A DNA stretch of 47,753 nt from a virus: IMG/VR virus record IMGVR_UViG_3300010371_000047, positions 1 to 47,753 of that record, one strand, 5' to 3'. A program made the translations under genes and the position numbers. The notes under the pieces were generated by a model. The model was not told the DNA's origin. It saw nothing but the letters and a program-made list of their open reading frames with translations, and did not search any database. This document shows, piece by piece, positions 7,849 through 15,042 of the stretch. How positions within the stretch are numbered: position 1 is the first letter of the stretch; every line of letters starts with the position of its first letter.

Positions 7849-8003
7849 CTGTAGTCCTGTAAGCCGTGGGGCACCTGACACCCCCTCCCCCACCAAAAAT
7901 TTTCTTCTTGACTTTGTAGTATATATGTGAGTGAGTTGTTCTAGATTTGTTCACGGCCAATCGGACGCGCACCCGGCCTGCCCCACGGCTTACACAACTA
8001 CAG
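7849..8003. repeat. 25-bp inverted repeat bounding an AT-rich segment
   Basis: Arms at 7849-7873 and 7979-8003 match as reverse complements in 23 of 25 positions; 16 of these are contiguous (TGTAAGCCGTGGGGCA). Between them is the most AT-rich stretch seen in this GC-rich genome (about 7896-7950, with AAAAATTTT and TATATATG) plus a TTGACT at 7908-7913. The layout fits a replication origin or an operator pair around a promoter. This also accounts for most of the gene-free stretch 7748-8100. Confidence 0.65.
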
Positions 8004-8100
8004 TCTTAGCCAATACGCATACGGGCTGGCGCGCGCTCGCGCCCTCTGCTAGGCTCGCGCTGGGGCCGCCCGCAGGCCTCGCCAACGGAGCGCCCTTCCC

Positions 8101-8736
8101 ATGCCAGCCCTACGGTCGTTCAACGCCTCCAGCGCGGTCGTCAAGCGCGTCGCAGACGCAGCCCTGGACGATCCCGCAGGCTGCGTTGTGACGTGGTTCA
8201 GCCGCGACATCGGCCTAGCCGCCTGCAGGCAATCCGCCCGCAGCTTCCAGACCTCATTCTCTTCCCTCCGCGCCCGCGCCCGCCGCCAGCGCATCAACCA
8301 CGTTGGGGACGCCTCCAACCTCACCTTGGACCTTGAAGTCGTCGGCCCCTACGACTGCCTCGCCTGCACGCCGCGCGAATTGCCTGAAGGCGCGGGCTGG
8401 TCAGTGTCGCTCCTCAAAGCCGACACCGCGCTCCAAGGCGTCACCATCACCAGCGCTAGCACAGGCGAGCCTATCGACGGCATTGACCGCGAATCAGTTA
8501 AAAAGAACGAAATCCTTAACCGAATGATCGAGTACCCACACACAGTGACGAGAGCGGAATACGATTTCGTCATCGGCGGCAACGCGGAGCGTAAGCGTCT
8601 CGCGGATGAATTCTTCACCCCGCATTGGGAGGAGGAGGAACCCGCGCGGACGTTCGTGGGCCAAGACGCCTTGCTCGATGAACTCGGGGATGATGCGTTT
8701 GCGGAAATTTCAAATGAGGGCAATAAACCCGCTTGA
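8101..8736 (+). CDS. Hypothetical early protein, 211 aa
   Basis: MPALRSFNASSAVVKRV. The N-terminal 70 residues are basic with an Arg-rich run (SSLRARARRQRINH) that could bind nucleic acid. The C-terminal part is acidic (HWEEEEPARTFVGQDALLDELGDDAF). Four cysteines, two of them as DCLAC. The largest gene of the accessory block; it follows the inverted-repeat control element. The end of the gene (after about 8480) is visibly less GC-rich than its start. No family recognised. Confidence 0.65.
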   Translation: MPALRSFNASSAVVKRVADAALDDPAGCVVTWFSRDIGLAACRQSARSFQTSFSSLRARARRQRINHVGDASNLTLDLEVVGPYDCLACTPRELPEGAGWSVSLLKADTALQGVTITSASTGEPIDGIDRESVKKNEILNRMIEYPHTVTRAEYDFVIGGNAERKRLADEFFTPHWEEEEPARTFVGQDALLDELGDDAFAEISNEGNKPA

Positions 8737-8762
8737 CACACTCAGAGAGGCGAGCGTAGGGT
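8733..8762 (+). promoter_or_regulatory. Sigma-70-like promoter at the end of the 211-aa gene
   Basis: TTGACA (8733-8738), 18-base spacer, TAGGGT (8757-8762). The -35 overlaps the stop of the preceding gene; the next ATG is at 8787 with GGAGG in front. Confidence 0.45.
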
Positions 8763-8786
8763 TGGAACATCAAACGGAGGAACAAC

Positions 8787-8909
8787 ATGACCAACAAACA
8801 ACTACACCAATTCGTGAAGCGTTATCACGGTTGGTTTGAAGATGGAGTGATCCGGTTCCCCTCCGTCTATCTCAAGGAACAATTCGAAAAGGCGATTGCC
8901 AATGTTTGA
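8787..8909 (+). CDS. Very small hypothetical protein
   Basis: 40 aa, MTNKQLHQFVKRYHGWFEDG, preceded by a strong CGGAGGA site. Ends with FPSVYLKEQFEKAIANV. Its last bases overlap the next gene start. Basic-aromatic helix followed by a short strand-like part; no family recognised. Confidence 0.6.
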   Translation: MTNKQLHQFVKRYHGWFEDGVIRFPSVYLKEQFEKAIANV

Positions 8910-9147
8910 GGTCATCGAATCGCGCGTGTGGAAACACACAAGCGGGCGTACCGCTTCAATTTACGGAGCGTGTCCGTGGGTTGCTCAATCCGACGCGCCT
9001 AACTGGCAAATCGTGACGCGCGGTTGGACTGTCCGCAATCCCCACACCGGGGAAGTCGGCGCATGTCGGCCACCTTTCGCAACGAAAGAGGAGGCGCAGG
9101 CCTTCGCTGAACGGGTCCAGCCCTCACGAAGCGGCTACGGAGACTAA
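8902..9147 (+). CDS. Small hypothetical protein
   Basis: 81 aa from the ATG at 8902 (MFEVIESRVWKHTSG), overlapping the previous gene by eight bases. Pattern of aromatic strands (WQIVTRGWTVRNPHTGEVG) followed by a helix FATKEEAQAFAERV, like a small alpha-beta protein that looks related in style to the product of 9446-9682 (both contain NPHTGE/NADTGE near the C-terminal half). No function known. Confidence 0.6.
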   Translation: MFEVIESRVWKHTSGRTASIYGACPWVAQSDAPNWQIVTRGWTVRNPHTGEVGACRPPFATKEEAQAFAERVQPSRSGYGD

Positions 9148-9180
9148 CGCCCACTCCCTCTCGCGGACAACCCGCCCTCT

Positions 9181-9208
9181 GGCTCGCGGCTTCGGTTGGC
9201 GAGCCTTT
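9181..9208 (+). terminator. Possible terminator hairpin
   Basis: GGCTCGC (9181-9187) pairs with GCGAGCC (9199-9205), followed by TTT only. Lies 34 bases after a stop codon. Short U-run, so weak or an attenuator. Confidence 0.45.
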
Positions 9209-9247
9209 GGGGTGGGCGCACCCCGCGCCAAGGGAAGGAACCCTCCA

Positions 9248-9442
9248 ATGACCATGCAGCGTAGGCATTTTGAGTTGATTGCGAAGATGATCGCGTCTTT
9301 GGACGCCTCAGCGCCGTATTACGGACCGCTGAGTCCTCTTGGCGTTAGGAAAGTCGCGTATGAGTTCGCCCGCACGCTCGCCGCCACAAACCCCAACTTC
9401 AACCGCGCCCGGTTCCTCAAGGCGTGTGGGGTGGAGGGCTAA
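9248..9442 (+). CDS. Small hypothetical protein
   Basis: 64 aa from the ATG at 9248 (MTMQRRHFELIAKMIASL), with AAGGAA upstream. The pattern FxxIAxxIxxL, YEFARTLAATNPNFNRARFLKACG is one I know from many phage early regions as a conserved protein of unknown function. An all-helical small protein. Confidence 0.7.
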   Translation: MTMQRRHFELIAKMIASLDASAPYYGPLSPLGVRKVAYEFARTLAATNPNFNRARFLKACGVEG

Positions 9443-9445
9443 AGC

Positions 9446-9682
9446 ATGTTTAACGTCATTATAACCGAATACCGCCTTGACCAAAATCACGTCGGCGAGT
9501 TGACAGGGCGGTGCATCCTTTGGTCGCAGCATCGTAGCAAGAAAGCCGCTGGACGCGTTTTGGGCTCCTTAATTAGTGGAAAACACGCAAAGAGCACACA
9601 ACCTCCGCGCGGCTTTGCGTATCATTATCAAGTTACCAACGCTGATACAGGAGAGTGTTTCGCCCGCAACGATTGTTATTGA
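9446..9682 (+). CDS. Small hypothetical protein
   Basis: 78 aa, MFNVIITEYRLDQNHV, starting four bases after the previous stop. Basic middle (WSQHRSKKAAGRVLGSL) and a C-terminal YQVTNADTGECFARND. Less GC-rich than its neighbours, suggesting recent acquisition. No family recognised. Confidence 0.6.
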   Translation: MFNVIITEYRLDQNHVGELTGRCILWSQHRSKKAAGRVLGSLISGKHAKSTQPPRGFAYHYQVTNADTGECFARNDCY

Positions 9683-9692
9683 CCCTCAACCC

Positions 9693-9716
9693 ATGCGGAG
9701 GCCCCATCCTCCGCAT
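9693..9716 (+). terminator. Strong hairpin after the 78-aa gene
   Basis: ATGCGGAGG (9693-9701) and CCTCCGCAT (9708-9716), a perfect 9-bp stem with a 6-base loop, then TATTG. No U-run, so either a processing site or a leaky terminator. Confidence 0.5.
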
Positions 9717-9742
9717 TATTGAAGGCCAAAAGGAGATTCATA

Positions 9743-9967
9743 ATGCAACTCACCCTCGAACAAGCCCTCATTCGCTACGACCGCAAGCAATCCACGCGCA
9801 AGTATTACAACCCCCACGCGCTGAACCTTTACCTCGCGCGTGCGGAGGAGGTGCAAGCAGAAATCGCCAAGGGTAAGTCCCCACGCCAAGCCGTGATTGA
9901 CAGCTTCACCGATCGCCTTCGCGACTATCTCCTGCGCGAGATGGGCCTTACCGTGTGTGGCGCATGA
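9743..9967 (+). CDS. Small hypothetical protein
   Basis: 74 aa from the ATG at 9743 (MQLTLEQALIRYDRKQ), with a good AAGGAG site. Predicted helical and basic, with NLYLARAEEVQAEIAKG and FTDRLRDYLLREMG. Overlaps the next gene by ATGA. No family recognised; likely a DNA- or protein-binding accessory protein, but that is a guess from composition. Confidence 0.62.
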   Translation: MQLTLEQALIRYDRKQSTRKYYNPHALNLYLARAEEVQAEIAKGKSPRQAVIDSFTDRLRDYLLREMGLTVCGA

Positions 9968-10221
9968 CCCCGCGCTCTCCCCGCGACGCCCTCCACCTCG
10001 CAGCCCTCCGGGGCGCGTCAACCCACGCCACGCTCAACCGCCTACGCGGCAAGCGGCGCGACGCCGAGGTCGCCACCTACTTCGGCGCGTGCTGGCGCGG
10101 AGCGTGGTGGGCCACATCCCACGACCCCGAATTCGACCTCAGCCAGCCCGGCGAACTCATCGAACGCCGAGGCTGGCGCGAGGTGCAAACGCAACTGCAC
10201 ATTTTGGAAGGGAGGGCGTGA
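9964..10221 (+). CDS. Small hypothetical protein
   Basis: 85 aa from the ATG at 9964 (MTPRSPRDALHLAALRG), overlapping both neighbours by one to four bases. Basic N-terminus, then GACWRGAWWATSHDPEFDLS and a C-terminal RRGWREVQTQLHILEGR. No recognised family. Confidence 0.58.
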   Translation: MTPRSPRDALHLAALRGASTHATLNRLRGKRRDAEVATYFGACWRGAWWATSHDPEFDLSQPGELIERRGWREVQTQLHILEGRA

Positions 10222-10661
10222 TGGCTGACTTCACACTGGATACGTCGGGCGCGGTCGCCACAGGCGATGCCGCACAGGGCACCTATTGGGCTTATTTTTG
10301 GCCCGACCTCTCGCCTTTTGAGCGGGGCTACACGCGCAAGGCGTTGGAAGACCTGAACGAAGCCCTCCGCGCCAATCCTGGCAACTACTTGGACGGCGGC
10401 GAGGGGGTCGAATACATCGGCCCGACCGTCGGTTTCTCCGACCTCTCCCCCGAAGCTCTAGGGGTAATCAGGAAGGACTGCAAGTTGGCGGAAAACAACT
10501 CCTACGCTTGGCATACTTGGCTGGACCGAGTGGGTGTTGAAGGAGGGAAGAACTTTTGGGAGAGTCGGCAAAAACCCCATCGTTGGTATGCCAAAACCTT
10601 CCCACCCCTCACCGTCTTCCTCTCTGACGAGGGCAGGGTCTGCTTGAGGGAGGCGACGTGA
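10221..10661 (+). CDS. Hypothetical protein, 146 aa
   Basis: MADFTLDTSGAVATGD, starting on the last base of the previous stop, with GGAGG six bases upstream. Rich in Trp, Tyr and Phe (GTYWAYFWPDLSPF, YAWHTWLDRVGVEGGKNFW), which suggests a compact globular protein. No motif recognised. Ends overlapping a small membrane protein gene, so the two may be functionally linked. Confidence 0.62.
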   Translation: MADFTLDTSGAVATGDAAQGTYWAYFWPDLSPFERGYTRKALEDLNEALRANPGNYLDGGEGVEYIGPTVGFSDLSPEALGVIRKDCKLAENNSYAWHTWLDRVGVEGGKNFWESRQKPHRWYAKTFPPLTVFLSDEGRVCLREAT

Positions 10662-10837
10662 TGCGACGCGCAGCAATCACTCTCGCACTCACCATCGGCC
10701 CCTGCGCGGCGTACGCCGTGTGGGCGCTCACTGGCCGCCATTGGGGCCACCTCGCCCTGGCGGCGGCGCTGAACCTCACCCTCTGGACCGCTGGCCCAGC
10801 GCTAATCGCCTACGCGGCGCGCGCGTCCCTCCAATAA
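10661..10837 (+). CDS. Small two-helix membrane protein
   Basis: 58 aa, MRRAAITLALTIGPCAA. Two apolar segments: about residues 5-23 and 31-53 (LALAAALNLTLWTAGPALIAY), with a basic N-terminus. Predicted inner-membrane protein. The start overlaps the previous stop by one base. Function unknown. Confidence 0.6.
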   Translation: MRRAAITLALTIGPCAAYAVWALTGRHWGHLALAAALNLTLWTAGPALIAYAARASLQ

Positions 10838-10870
10838 CCGTTCTCCCGATCGGTACGCAGGAGCCCAATC

Positions 10871-11041
10871 ATGACCGTTGACCAGTCTCTCGAAGTTCTC
10901 GCCCGCCATCTTGACGGAACAGAAGATGACACCGAACAAGCGCACCGCTCTGCCGACGCCGCCTTGTGCGAAGTCCTGCAAGCCCTCGGCTATGACCGTC
11001 TTGTGGCCGCGTGGCAAGAAGTGGGAAAGTGGTACGCCTAA
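10871..11041 (+). CDS. Very small hypothetical protein
   Basis: 56 aa, MTVDQSLEVLARHLDGTED; AGGAG site upstream. Acidic helical N-terminal half, then ALCEVLQALGYDRLVAAWQEVGKWYA. Followed by a gene-free stretch with a promoter at 11103. No family recognised. Confidence 0.58.
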   Translation: MTVDQSLEVLARHLDGTEDDTEQAHRSADAALCEVLQALGYDRLVAAWQEVGKWYA

Positions 11042-11102
11042 CGCGGAGGGAGGGGCGAAGCCCCGAACACTCACGTCTGCCGAAAGCGCACTCACTCCGC
11101 GC

Positions 11103-11130
11103 TTGACAGTTACACCGTACCGCGTAGCGT
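11103..11130 (+). promoter_or_regulatory. Sigma-70-like promoter
   Basis: TTGACA (11103-11108), 16-base spacer, TAGCGT (11125-11130). Next gene begins at 11166. Confidence 0.5.
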
Positions 11131-11165
11131 TCCCACTCAGCCCTCAACACTCAGGAACCGCCCAC

Positions 11166-11303
11166 ATGAAATGGACACCATACCCCACGCTGACCCGCCC
11201 CCAACGCATCGCCCTCGCGGTCCTGGCCGCGTGGCAGGCCACCCACCCGCGCCCCGTCAGCCTCGGCGGCCCGAAGTGGTCGCATGGAGGGTGCGCGCGA
11301 TGA
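11166..11303 (+). CDS. Very small basic hypothetical protein
   Basis: 45 aa, MKWTPYPTLTRPQRIALAVLA. First gene after the promoter at 11103 and overlapping the next gene by ATGA. One amphipathic or weakly apolar helix (residues 13-24) then a Pro/Gly-rich tail. Confidence 0.5.
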   Translation: MKWTPYPTLTRPQRIALAVLAAWQATHPRPVSLGGPKWSHGGCAR

Positions 11304-11536
11304 CTAGCGACCTCATTGCCGAATTCAAAGAATGTCTCAGCCGCATGAGCTACGCTCGCGCGGGGTGGGACTACGAACTCTCCCCGGAAGAACGTACAAG
11401 GGAGAACGCGTTGGAAAAGAATTCTCTTTCCCGCGCGCGCGCTATTTGGGGCGACAACCCCGACGCACACGAAGTTTTGCGTGCAGCTTTCGTTGAGGCC
11501 AGCCCCCTCGCCACGCTAAAGGAAATCACCCAATGA
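11300..11536 (+). CDS. Small hypothetical protein
   Basis: 78 aa from the ATG at 11300 (MTSDLIAEFKECLSRMS). Charged helical protein with a central LSPEERTRENALEKNSLSRAR. Both ends overlap neighbours by ATGA. No family recognised. Confidence 0.6.
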   Translation: MTSDLIAEFKECLSRMSYARAGWDYELSPEERTRENALEKNSLSRARAIWGDNPDAHEVLRAAFVEASPLATLKEITQ

Positions 11537-11772
11537 CCGCTAAGCTCTTAATCCGCGAAGTGAGCGCACGCGAGTTCGTACAGCACAACGGGGATTACGT
11601 TGACCTCTACGACGGACAGCATGATTCCGCAGCCCTAGTACAAACCGCCATTGACCGCGCAATCGCGGAGGGTGAGCGTCTGTGTGCTGAGGGCAACGTC
11701 GAGGCCTTCCAAGTGTGGGAACTCCGCACCACCCGCCAGCGCGTGTGGAAGCTTGAGGAGGTGACGGCGTGA
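11533..11772 (+). CDS. Small hypothetical protein
   Basis: 79 aa, MTAKLLIREVSAREFVQH. The layout is strand, loop with DLYDGQHDSAAL, acidic helix AIDRAIAEGERLCAEG, then a strand FQVWELRTTRQRVWKLEE. Looks like a small alpha-beta fold. Coupled to both neighbours by overlapping start/stop codons. Confidence 0.6.
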   Translation: MTAKLLIREVSAREFVQHNGDYVDLYDGQHDSAALVQTAIDRAIAEGERLCAEGNVEAFQVWELRTTRQRVWKLEEVTA

Positions 11773-11990
11773 CTAATGCAGAAATAGATGCCACTGAATG
11801 GACGCCTTCTCAAAAGGCAAGCGCCAAACGTATTGAGAAGGCGTTCCGAGAGTTTAAAGAACGTTACGCCTGTTATTACCAGTCCCCACCTACTCATCGC
11901 TTTTGGAGCAGTCGTGCATTACTGAATCTCCTCGGCACCCTCCTCATCCTCACCCTCGCCATCGGCTTCGCGGTTGTGGGAGGGAGGTAG
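11769..11990 (+). CDS. Small tail-anchored membrane protein
   Basis: 73 aa from a GTG start at 11769. Residues 1-45 are soluble and basic (SQKASAKRIEKAFREFKERYA), then a single membrane helix LLNLLGTLLILTLAIGFAVV ends the protein. Likely in the inner membrane with the N-terminus in the cytoplasm. Function unknown; could modify host membrane or block superinfection, which is speculation. Confidence 0.6.
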   Translation: MTNAEIDATEWTPSQKASAKRIEKAFREFKERYACYYQSPPTHRFWSSRALLNLLGTLLILTLAIGFAVVGGR

Positions 11991-11995
11991 GCGGC

Positions 11996-12178
11996 ATGCC
12001 AATGTTCCTGTCTTCCAAATTCAAAGAAGGTGACTGGGTTGTACGTAAAAAGACACACCTTCCTTGGGGCCGTGTTGTAACCTCACTCACGCGAAACCCT
12101 GGACGAGTTTACATAGAGTGGCCTGCCAAACGCGCGTGGGAAGATGAGAAGGATTTACGCAAAGGTAAACATCCATGA
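11996..12178 (+). CDS. Small beta-rich hypothetical protein
   Basis: 60 aa from the ATG at 11996 (MPMFLSSKFKEGDWVVRK); a second ATG lies two codons in. The pattern KEGDWVVRK, WGRVVTSL, GRVYIEW resembles a small SH3-like barrel of the kind seen in phage and CarD-type proteins, but I cannot assign it. Overlaps the next gene by ATGA. Confidence 0.58.
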   Translation: MPMFLSSKFKEGDWVVRKKTHLPWGRVVTSLTRNPGRVYIEWPAKRAWEDEKDLRKGKHP

Positions 12179-12588
12179 TCCCAGCTCTCACCCCCGCCGA
12201 CATCATGTCCCTCCGCACCAGCGCCGCGACCCTCCGCAACCTCGGGGGCGGCGTCAACCTCGGCTCGCCCTACATCCTCTACCTCCCCGCCGATGACGCC
12301 TTCTGCCTGCACGCCTACGGCTCGCCTCAGGCCAAGCACGCCGACCCCCGCGTCCTCGGCGCGATGCTGGCGGGGGAGCGCGCCGAGCCCGGCTACATTC
12401 GCCGCGTGCTATCGCCGCTCACCGACTGCGACACGGCCTCCCTCGCCCCCGACGACCGCGCGGCCCGCGAACGCCATCGCGCGTCGGAAGCCGCCCGCGT
12501 TCGTGCTGCCGAAGCCGAACGCGCCGAGGCCGCCCGCCGACGCGCCCACGCCATCGACGTTTCCAAGCTGGATTTGGAGGACCTATGA
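12175..12588 (+). CDS. Hypothetical protein with acidic LDLEDL tail
   Basis: 137 aa, MIPALTPADIMSLRTSAAT. Residues 1-85 look globular; residues 88-125 form a highly charged Ala/Arg/Glu helix (RHRASEAARVRAAEAER), a likely coiled coil; the protein ends VSKLDLEDL. The same acidic C-terminal pattern ends the product of 16789-17046 (VSELDLDDL). Overlaps the following gene by ATGA. Function unknown. Confidence 0.62.
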   Translation: MIPALTPADIMSLRTSAATLRNLGGGVNLGSPYILYLPADDAFCLHAYGSPQAKHADPRVLGAMLAGERAEPGYIRRVLSPLTDCDTASLAPDDRAARERHRASEAARVRAAEAERAEAARRRAHAIDVSKLDLEDL

Positions 12589-12887
12589 CCCCGCAACACG
12601 CTCACACGACCGGACCTTGGGTATTCGACCAAGGTGTGGTGCCAACTGTACGCTTTGAAGGCCATTGTCATATAAATGGGGATAATTGGTTCGGACTCGC
12701 TCAAGTCGCCGTCGAATGCAACGGCGAACCCTCTTTAGAAGGGGAAGCCAACGCCCGCCTGATCGCTGCGGCTCCTGAACTCTATGCCGCCTTGCGGGAA
12801 ATGTGCAACGTTTGGGGCGGCGGGAACGATGATCCAGTCTATATTGAAGGGCGCAGGGCGCTTTCGCTTGTGGAGCCCACGCCATGA
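12585..12887 (+). CDS. Conserved phage protein (EANARLIAAAPEL family)
   Basis: 100 aa. The start TTGPWVFDQ and the block GEANARLIAAAPELYAALREM are hallmarks of a very widespread phage and prophage protein of unknown function. The C-terminal part has GGGNDDPVYIEGRRAL. Coupled to the previous gene by ATGA and to the next one likewise. Less GC-rich in its first half. Confidence 0.75.
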   Translation: MTPQHAHTTGPWVFDQGVVPTVRFEGHCHINGDNWFGLAQVAVECNGEPSLEGEANARLIAAAPELYAALREMCNVWGGGNDDPVYIEGRRALSLVEPTP

Positions 12888-13090
12888 CCGACTTCACAAC
12901 CGCCTTCGCAGTCTACCTAGGCGTCGCCGTCTCCCTAGCGCTCGTGACCTGCTTTCTCTGCGGTCGAGCGCACGACGACGACCCCGCCGCACTCGTCCTC
13001 GCCGCTTTCTTCTGGCCCATCTTCCTTGCACTCGCCGTAGCCATTCTTCCCTTCGGGCTCGCGTACCGCGCGGGAAAGACGCTGTCATGA
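12884..13090 (+). CDS. Small two-helix membrane protein
   Basis: 68 aa, MTDFTTAFAVYLGVAVSL. Two clear apolar segments: residues 6-26 and 37-61 (VLAAFFWPIFLALAVAILPFG), separated by an acidic loop HDDDPAA. Predicted inner-membrane hairpin. Resembles many phage small membrane proteins; function unknown. Confidence 0.62.
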   Translation: MTDFTTAFAVYLGVAVSLALVTCFLCGRAHDDDPAALVLAAFFWPIFLALAVAILPFGLAYRAGKTLS

Positions 13091-13305
13091 CCTCCCACCG
13101 CCCCAACCCGAACCTCCCCTTCGACGCCCTCAACCCCCACGCCAATCTCTCCGAGGCCGAGCGAGGGGTCATCGAAGCGCAGAGCTACAACTTCGCCCGC
13201 ACCTACGGTCGCCCCATGGCCCTCCCGCCCATGCTCTACGAAACCCTGCGCCTGGGCGGCGTGGACATGCGGCACATTGTGGCCGACCCGAGTTTGGAGA
13301 ACTAG
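13087..13305 (+). CDS. Small hypothetical protein
   Basis: 72 aa from the ATG at 13087 (MTSHRPNPNLPFDALNPH), overlapping the stop before it. Pro/Asn-rich N-terminus, then LSEAERGVIEAQSYNFARTYG and LPPMLYETLRLGGVDMRHIV. No family recognised. Confidence 0.58.
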   Translation: MTSHRPNPNLPFDALNPHANLSEAERGVIEAQSYNFARTYGRPMALPPMLYETLRLGGVDMRHIVADPSLEN

Positions 13306-13306
13306 G

Positions 13307-13507
13307 ATGGCCAAGCAACGCAAGCGCGGCGGCCCTTCCTTTGCCGCCTACGTCGCCGATAAGATGGACGGAGAGCCGAAAAAGCCGCGCCTCACCATCG
13401 GCTCCAACCTCGCGCGCTCCGGTCTGGACCCTTGGGAGCGCGCGCAGGAAACCCGCAAGGCCAACCGCAAGGAGAAAGAAAATCGTCTCGCCCTCCGCCG
13501 TTTCTGA
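13307..13507 (+). CDS. Small basic hypothetical protein
   Basis: 66 aa, MAKQRKRGGPSFAAYVADK. Strongly basic at both ends (KQRKR, RKANRKEKENRLALRRF), consistent with nucleic-acid binding. Last gene of its block: the next 120 bases hold two TTGACA elements and then a new unit. Confidence 0.58.
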   Translation: MAKQRKRGGPSFAAYVADKMDGEPKKPRLTIGSNLARSGLDPWERAQETRKANRKEKENRLALRRF

Positions 13508-13510
13508 CAC

Positions 13511-13571
13511 TTGACAAAGGAACCTCCGTCCCCCACGCGCGCTTGACACGCGCGTTCGCGCAGTTCACAGT
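13511..13571 (+). promoter_or_regulatory. Promoter region with two TTGACA elements
   Basis: TTGACA at 13511-13516 and again at 13543-13548; the second has CACAGT 17 bases on (13566-13571). The second box sits within GCGCG-rich inverted half-sites. Upstream of the stand-alone 215-aa gene. Confidence 0.4.
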
Positions 13572-13628
13572 GCCCAACGTCACTCCCTCAGCCCGCATCC
13601 CGCAGGCTGCAAACCTCAGGAACCCCTC

Positions 13629-14276
13629 ATGCCGCAATTCGACACCTCGACCCCGACCATTTCCCGCAAGTTCGCCGACCACACCTTCACGGTCCCCGCG
13701 CCCTTCACCGAAGGCCACGCGCTGACCGCCGACGAAGCCAAGTTCATGAACGGCCAAGTCGCCTCGGTCGTCGGCAACCAGTTCGCCGGTGACGTGCGCC
13801 GGGCGTTGGCCGCCTACAACAAGGCCCAACGCGACGCCCTACCGAAGAAGGAACAGGCCTCCTACGTGGACACGACCGACGTATCCGTCCTCGGTTGGGA
13901 CATGGCCGCGCGCTTCGCGGAGAAGTATGCGGACTACGAACTCGGCGTGTCCAACCGTGGCGGCGACGGCTCCGCGTCGGCCAACTCCGCCCTTGAGCGC
14001 ACCGTCAACTTCCTCAACGCCGAAGACATGAAGGCCCGCATCATCGCCAAGGGCCTCAAAGTCGGCGCGTTCCAAAAGGCCGCCGCCTCCGACCCGCAGT
14101 ACAAGACCAAGTGGGCCGAACTGCTCGCCAAGAACCTCGAAGCCAAGGGCGACCAGTTCCGCGCCACGGCCCAAGCGCAGATCGACGCGGCGGCGGCCAA
14201 CGCGGGCTCCGACGACCTCCTCGACGGCATCACGGCTCCGGTCGCCGAAGTGGAGGCCCAACCCGAAGCCGCCTAA
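13629..14276 (+). CDS. Hypothetical protein, 215 aa, stand-alone unit
   Basis: MPQFDTSTPTISRKFADHTF. Its own promoter region lies upstream and a strong terminator downstream, unlike the densely coupled neighbours, suggesting high or separately controlled expression. The sequence has an N-terminal strand region (TISRKFADHTFTVPAPF), a helical middle (FAGDVRRALAAYNKAQRDALPK), and an Ala/Gln-rich C-terminal helix, ending in an acidic tail (VAEVEAQPEAA). I have seen similar proteins in phage early regions but know no function; an ssDNA-binding or DNA-organising role would fit the abundance but is a guess. Confidence 0.7.
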   Translation: MPQFDTSTPTISRKFADHTFTVPAPFTEGHALTADEAKFMNGQVASVVGNQFAGDVRRALAAYNKAQRDALPKKEQASYVDTTDVSVLGWDMAARFAEKYADYELGVSNRGGDGSASANSALERTVNFLNAEDMKARIIAKGLKVGAFQKAAASDPQYKTKWAELLAKNLEAKGDQFRATAQAQIDAAAANAGSDDLLDGITAPVAEVEAQPEAA

Positions 14277-14360
14277 CGCGGCCACTCTCTCAGGCAGGGC
14301 AATCGGCCCAAACCCCCAGGCCCTAGTGCCAAACCCCCGCATTGCCAGCCCTGAGTGGGA

Positions 14361-14391
14361 GGCCTCATTGGTGAAAACCAGTGGGGCCTTT
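14361..14391 (+). terminator. Rho-independent terminator
   Basis: An 11-bp stem (14361-14371 with 14378-14388, two G-U pairs) and loop TGAAAA, followed by TTT. Ends the unit of the 215-aa gene. Confidence 0.75.
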
Positions 14392-14414
14392 CCCATTAAG
14401 TAGGAGCCCTAATC

Positions 14415-14603
14415 ATGCCCACCGACCCGCCTCTCATCAAACGCCTTCCGCCCTCCCTTACCTTCATCGGCCATCCCACAACCCTCCAGGTCAGCGTCAC
14501 ACTCCATTCCCTCGCCGATGTTGCCACCATGATCGAATTCTTCACCGTCCTACAAGACCGGCCTCAACTATTCGAGGCCCTTGAACCAGAAGGAGCGCCG
14601 TGA
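14415..14603 (+). CDS. Small hypothetical protein
   Basis: 62 aa, MPTDPPLIKRLPPSLTFIG; TAGGAG upstream. Strand-rich N-terminal half and a helix DVATMIEFFTVLQDRPQLFEAL. Its TGA overlaps the next ATG. Confidence 0.58.
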   Translation: MPTDPPLIKRLPPSLTFIGHPTTLQVSVTLHSLADVATMIEFFTVLQDRPQLFEALEPEGAP

Positions 14604-14821
14604 TGCGTGAATTCATCGAATCCCACTTCGGCGCTGTCATCCTCCGTTGGGCCGAGCCCGATGAAGACGGCCACGGCGAACTCTACGAGGCTCTCCACCT
14701 CGGCCAACTCATCCGCGCCGACTCGCCCCTCCTCCTCCTGCGCGCGGTCACCGACCTCGAACCCGCCGTGGGCCGGGTGGTGTACCTCCCCGCCAACACA
14801 CACTTGGCGTGGGCGGCATAA
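14603..14821 (+). CDS. Small hypothetical protein
   Basis: 72 aa from the ATG at 14603 (MREFIESHFGAVILRWAE); AGGAG upstream. Acidic, with GELYEALHLGQLI and LLLLRAVTDLEPAVG. Coupled to the next gene by a TAATG overlap. No family recognised. Confidence 0.58.
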   Translation: MREFIESHFGAVILRWAEPDEDGHGELYEALHLGQLIRADSPLLLLRAVTDLEPAVGRVVYLPANTHLAWAA

Positions 14822-15042
14822 TGGACACTCCCTGTCGCATTTGTCATAAGAGTGAGTGGGTTGGCGTCTATGACATCGCACACCCCGAGCGGTGGATTTG
14901 CGTAGAGTGCTGCCCCACCGTTGAACATTTCGACGGAGAAACGGGGCACCAGTTCGACTACGAGCGCGGCGAAGGATGGATGTGTAGGTACTGCGGCATC
15001 TTACGCGAACATACCAACTACGACTACTCGGATGAGTTTTGA
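14821..15042 (+). CDS. Small zinc-ribbon protein
   Basis: 73 aa, MDTPCRICHKSEWVGVYD. Cysteine pairs CRIC (5-8), CVEC (28-31) and CRYC near residue 60, plus His residues, give two likely zinc knuckles. The C-terminus is tyrosine-rich and acidic (NYDYSDEF). Could be a transcription or DNA-binding adaptor; specific function unknown. Confidence 0.65.
   Translation: MDTPCRICHKSEWVGVYDIAHPERWICVECCPTVEHFDGETGHQFDYERGEGWMCRYCGILREHTNYDYSDEF

Noticed and set aside
7581-7972. Minus-strand frames across the terminator and AT-rich element
   Set aside because: They run through a terminator hairpin and the inverted repeat and have no ribosome site.
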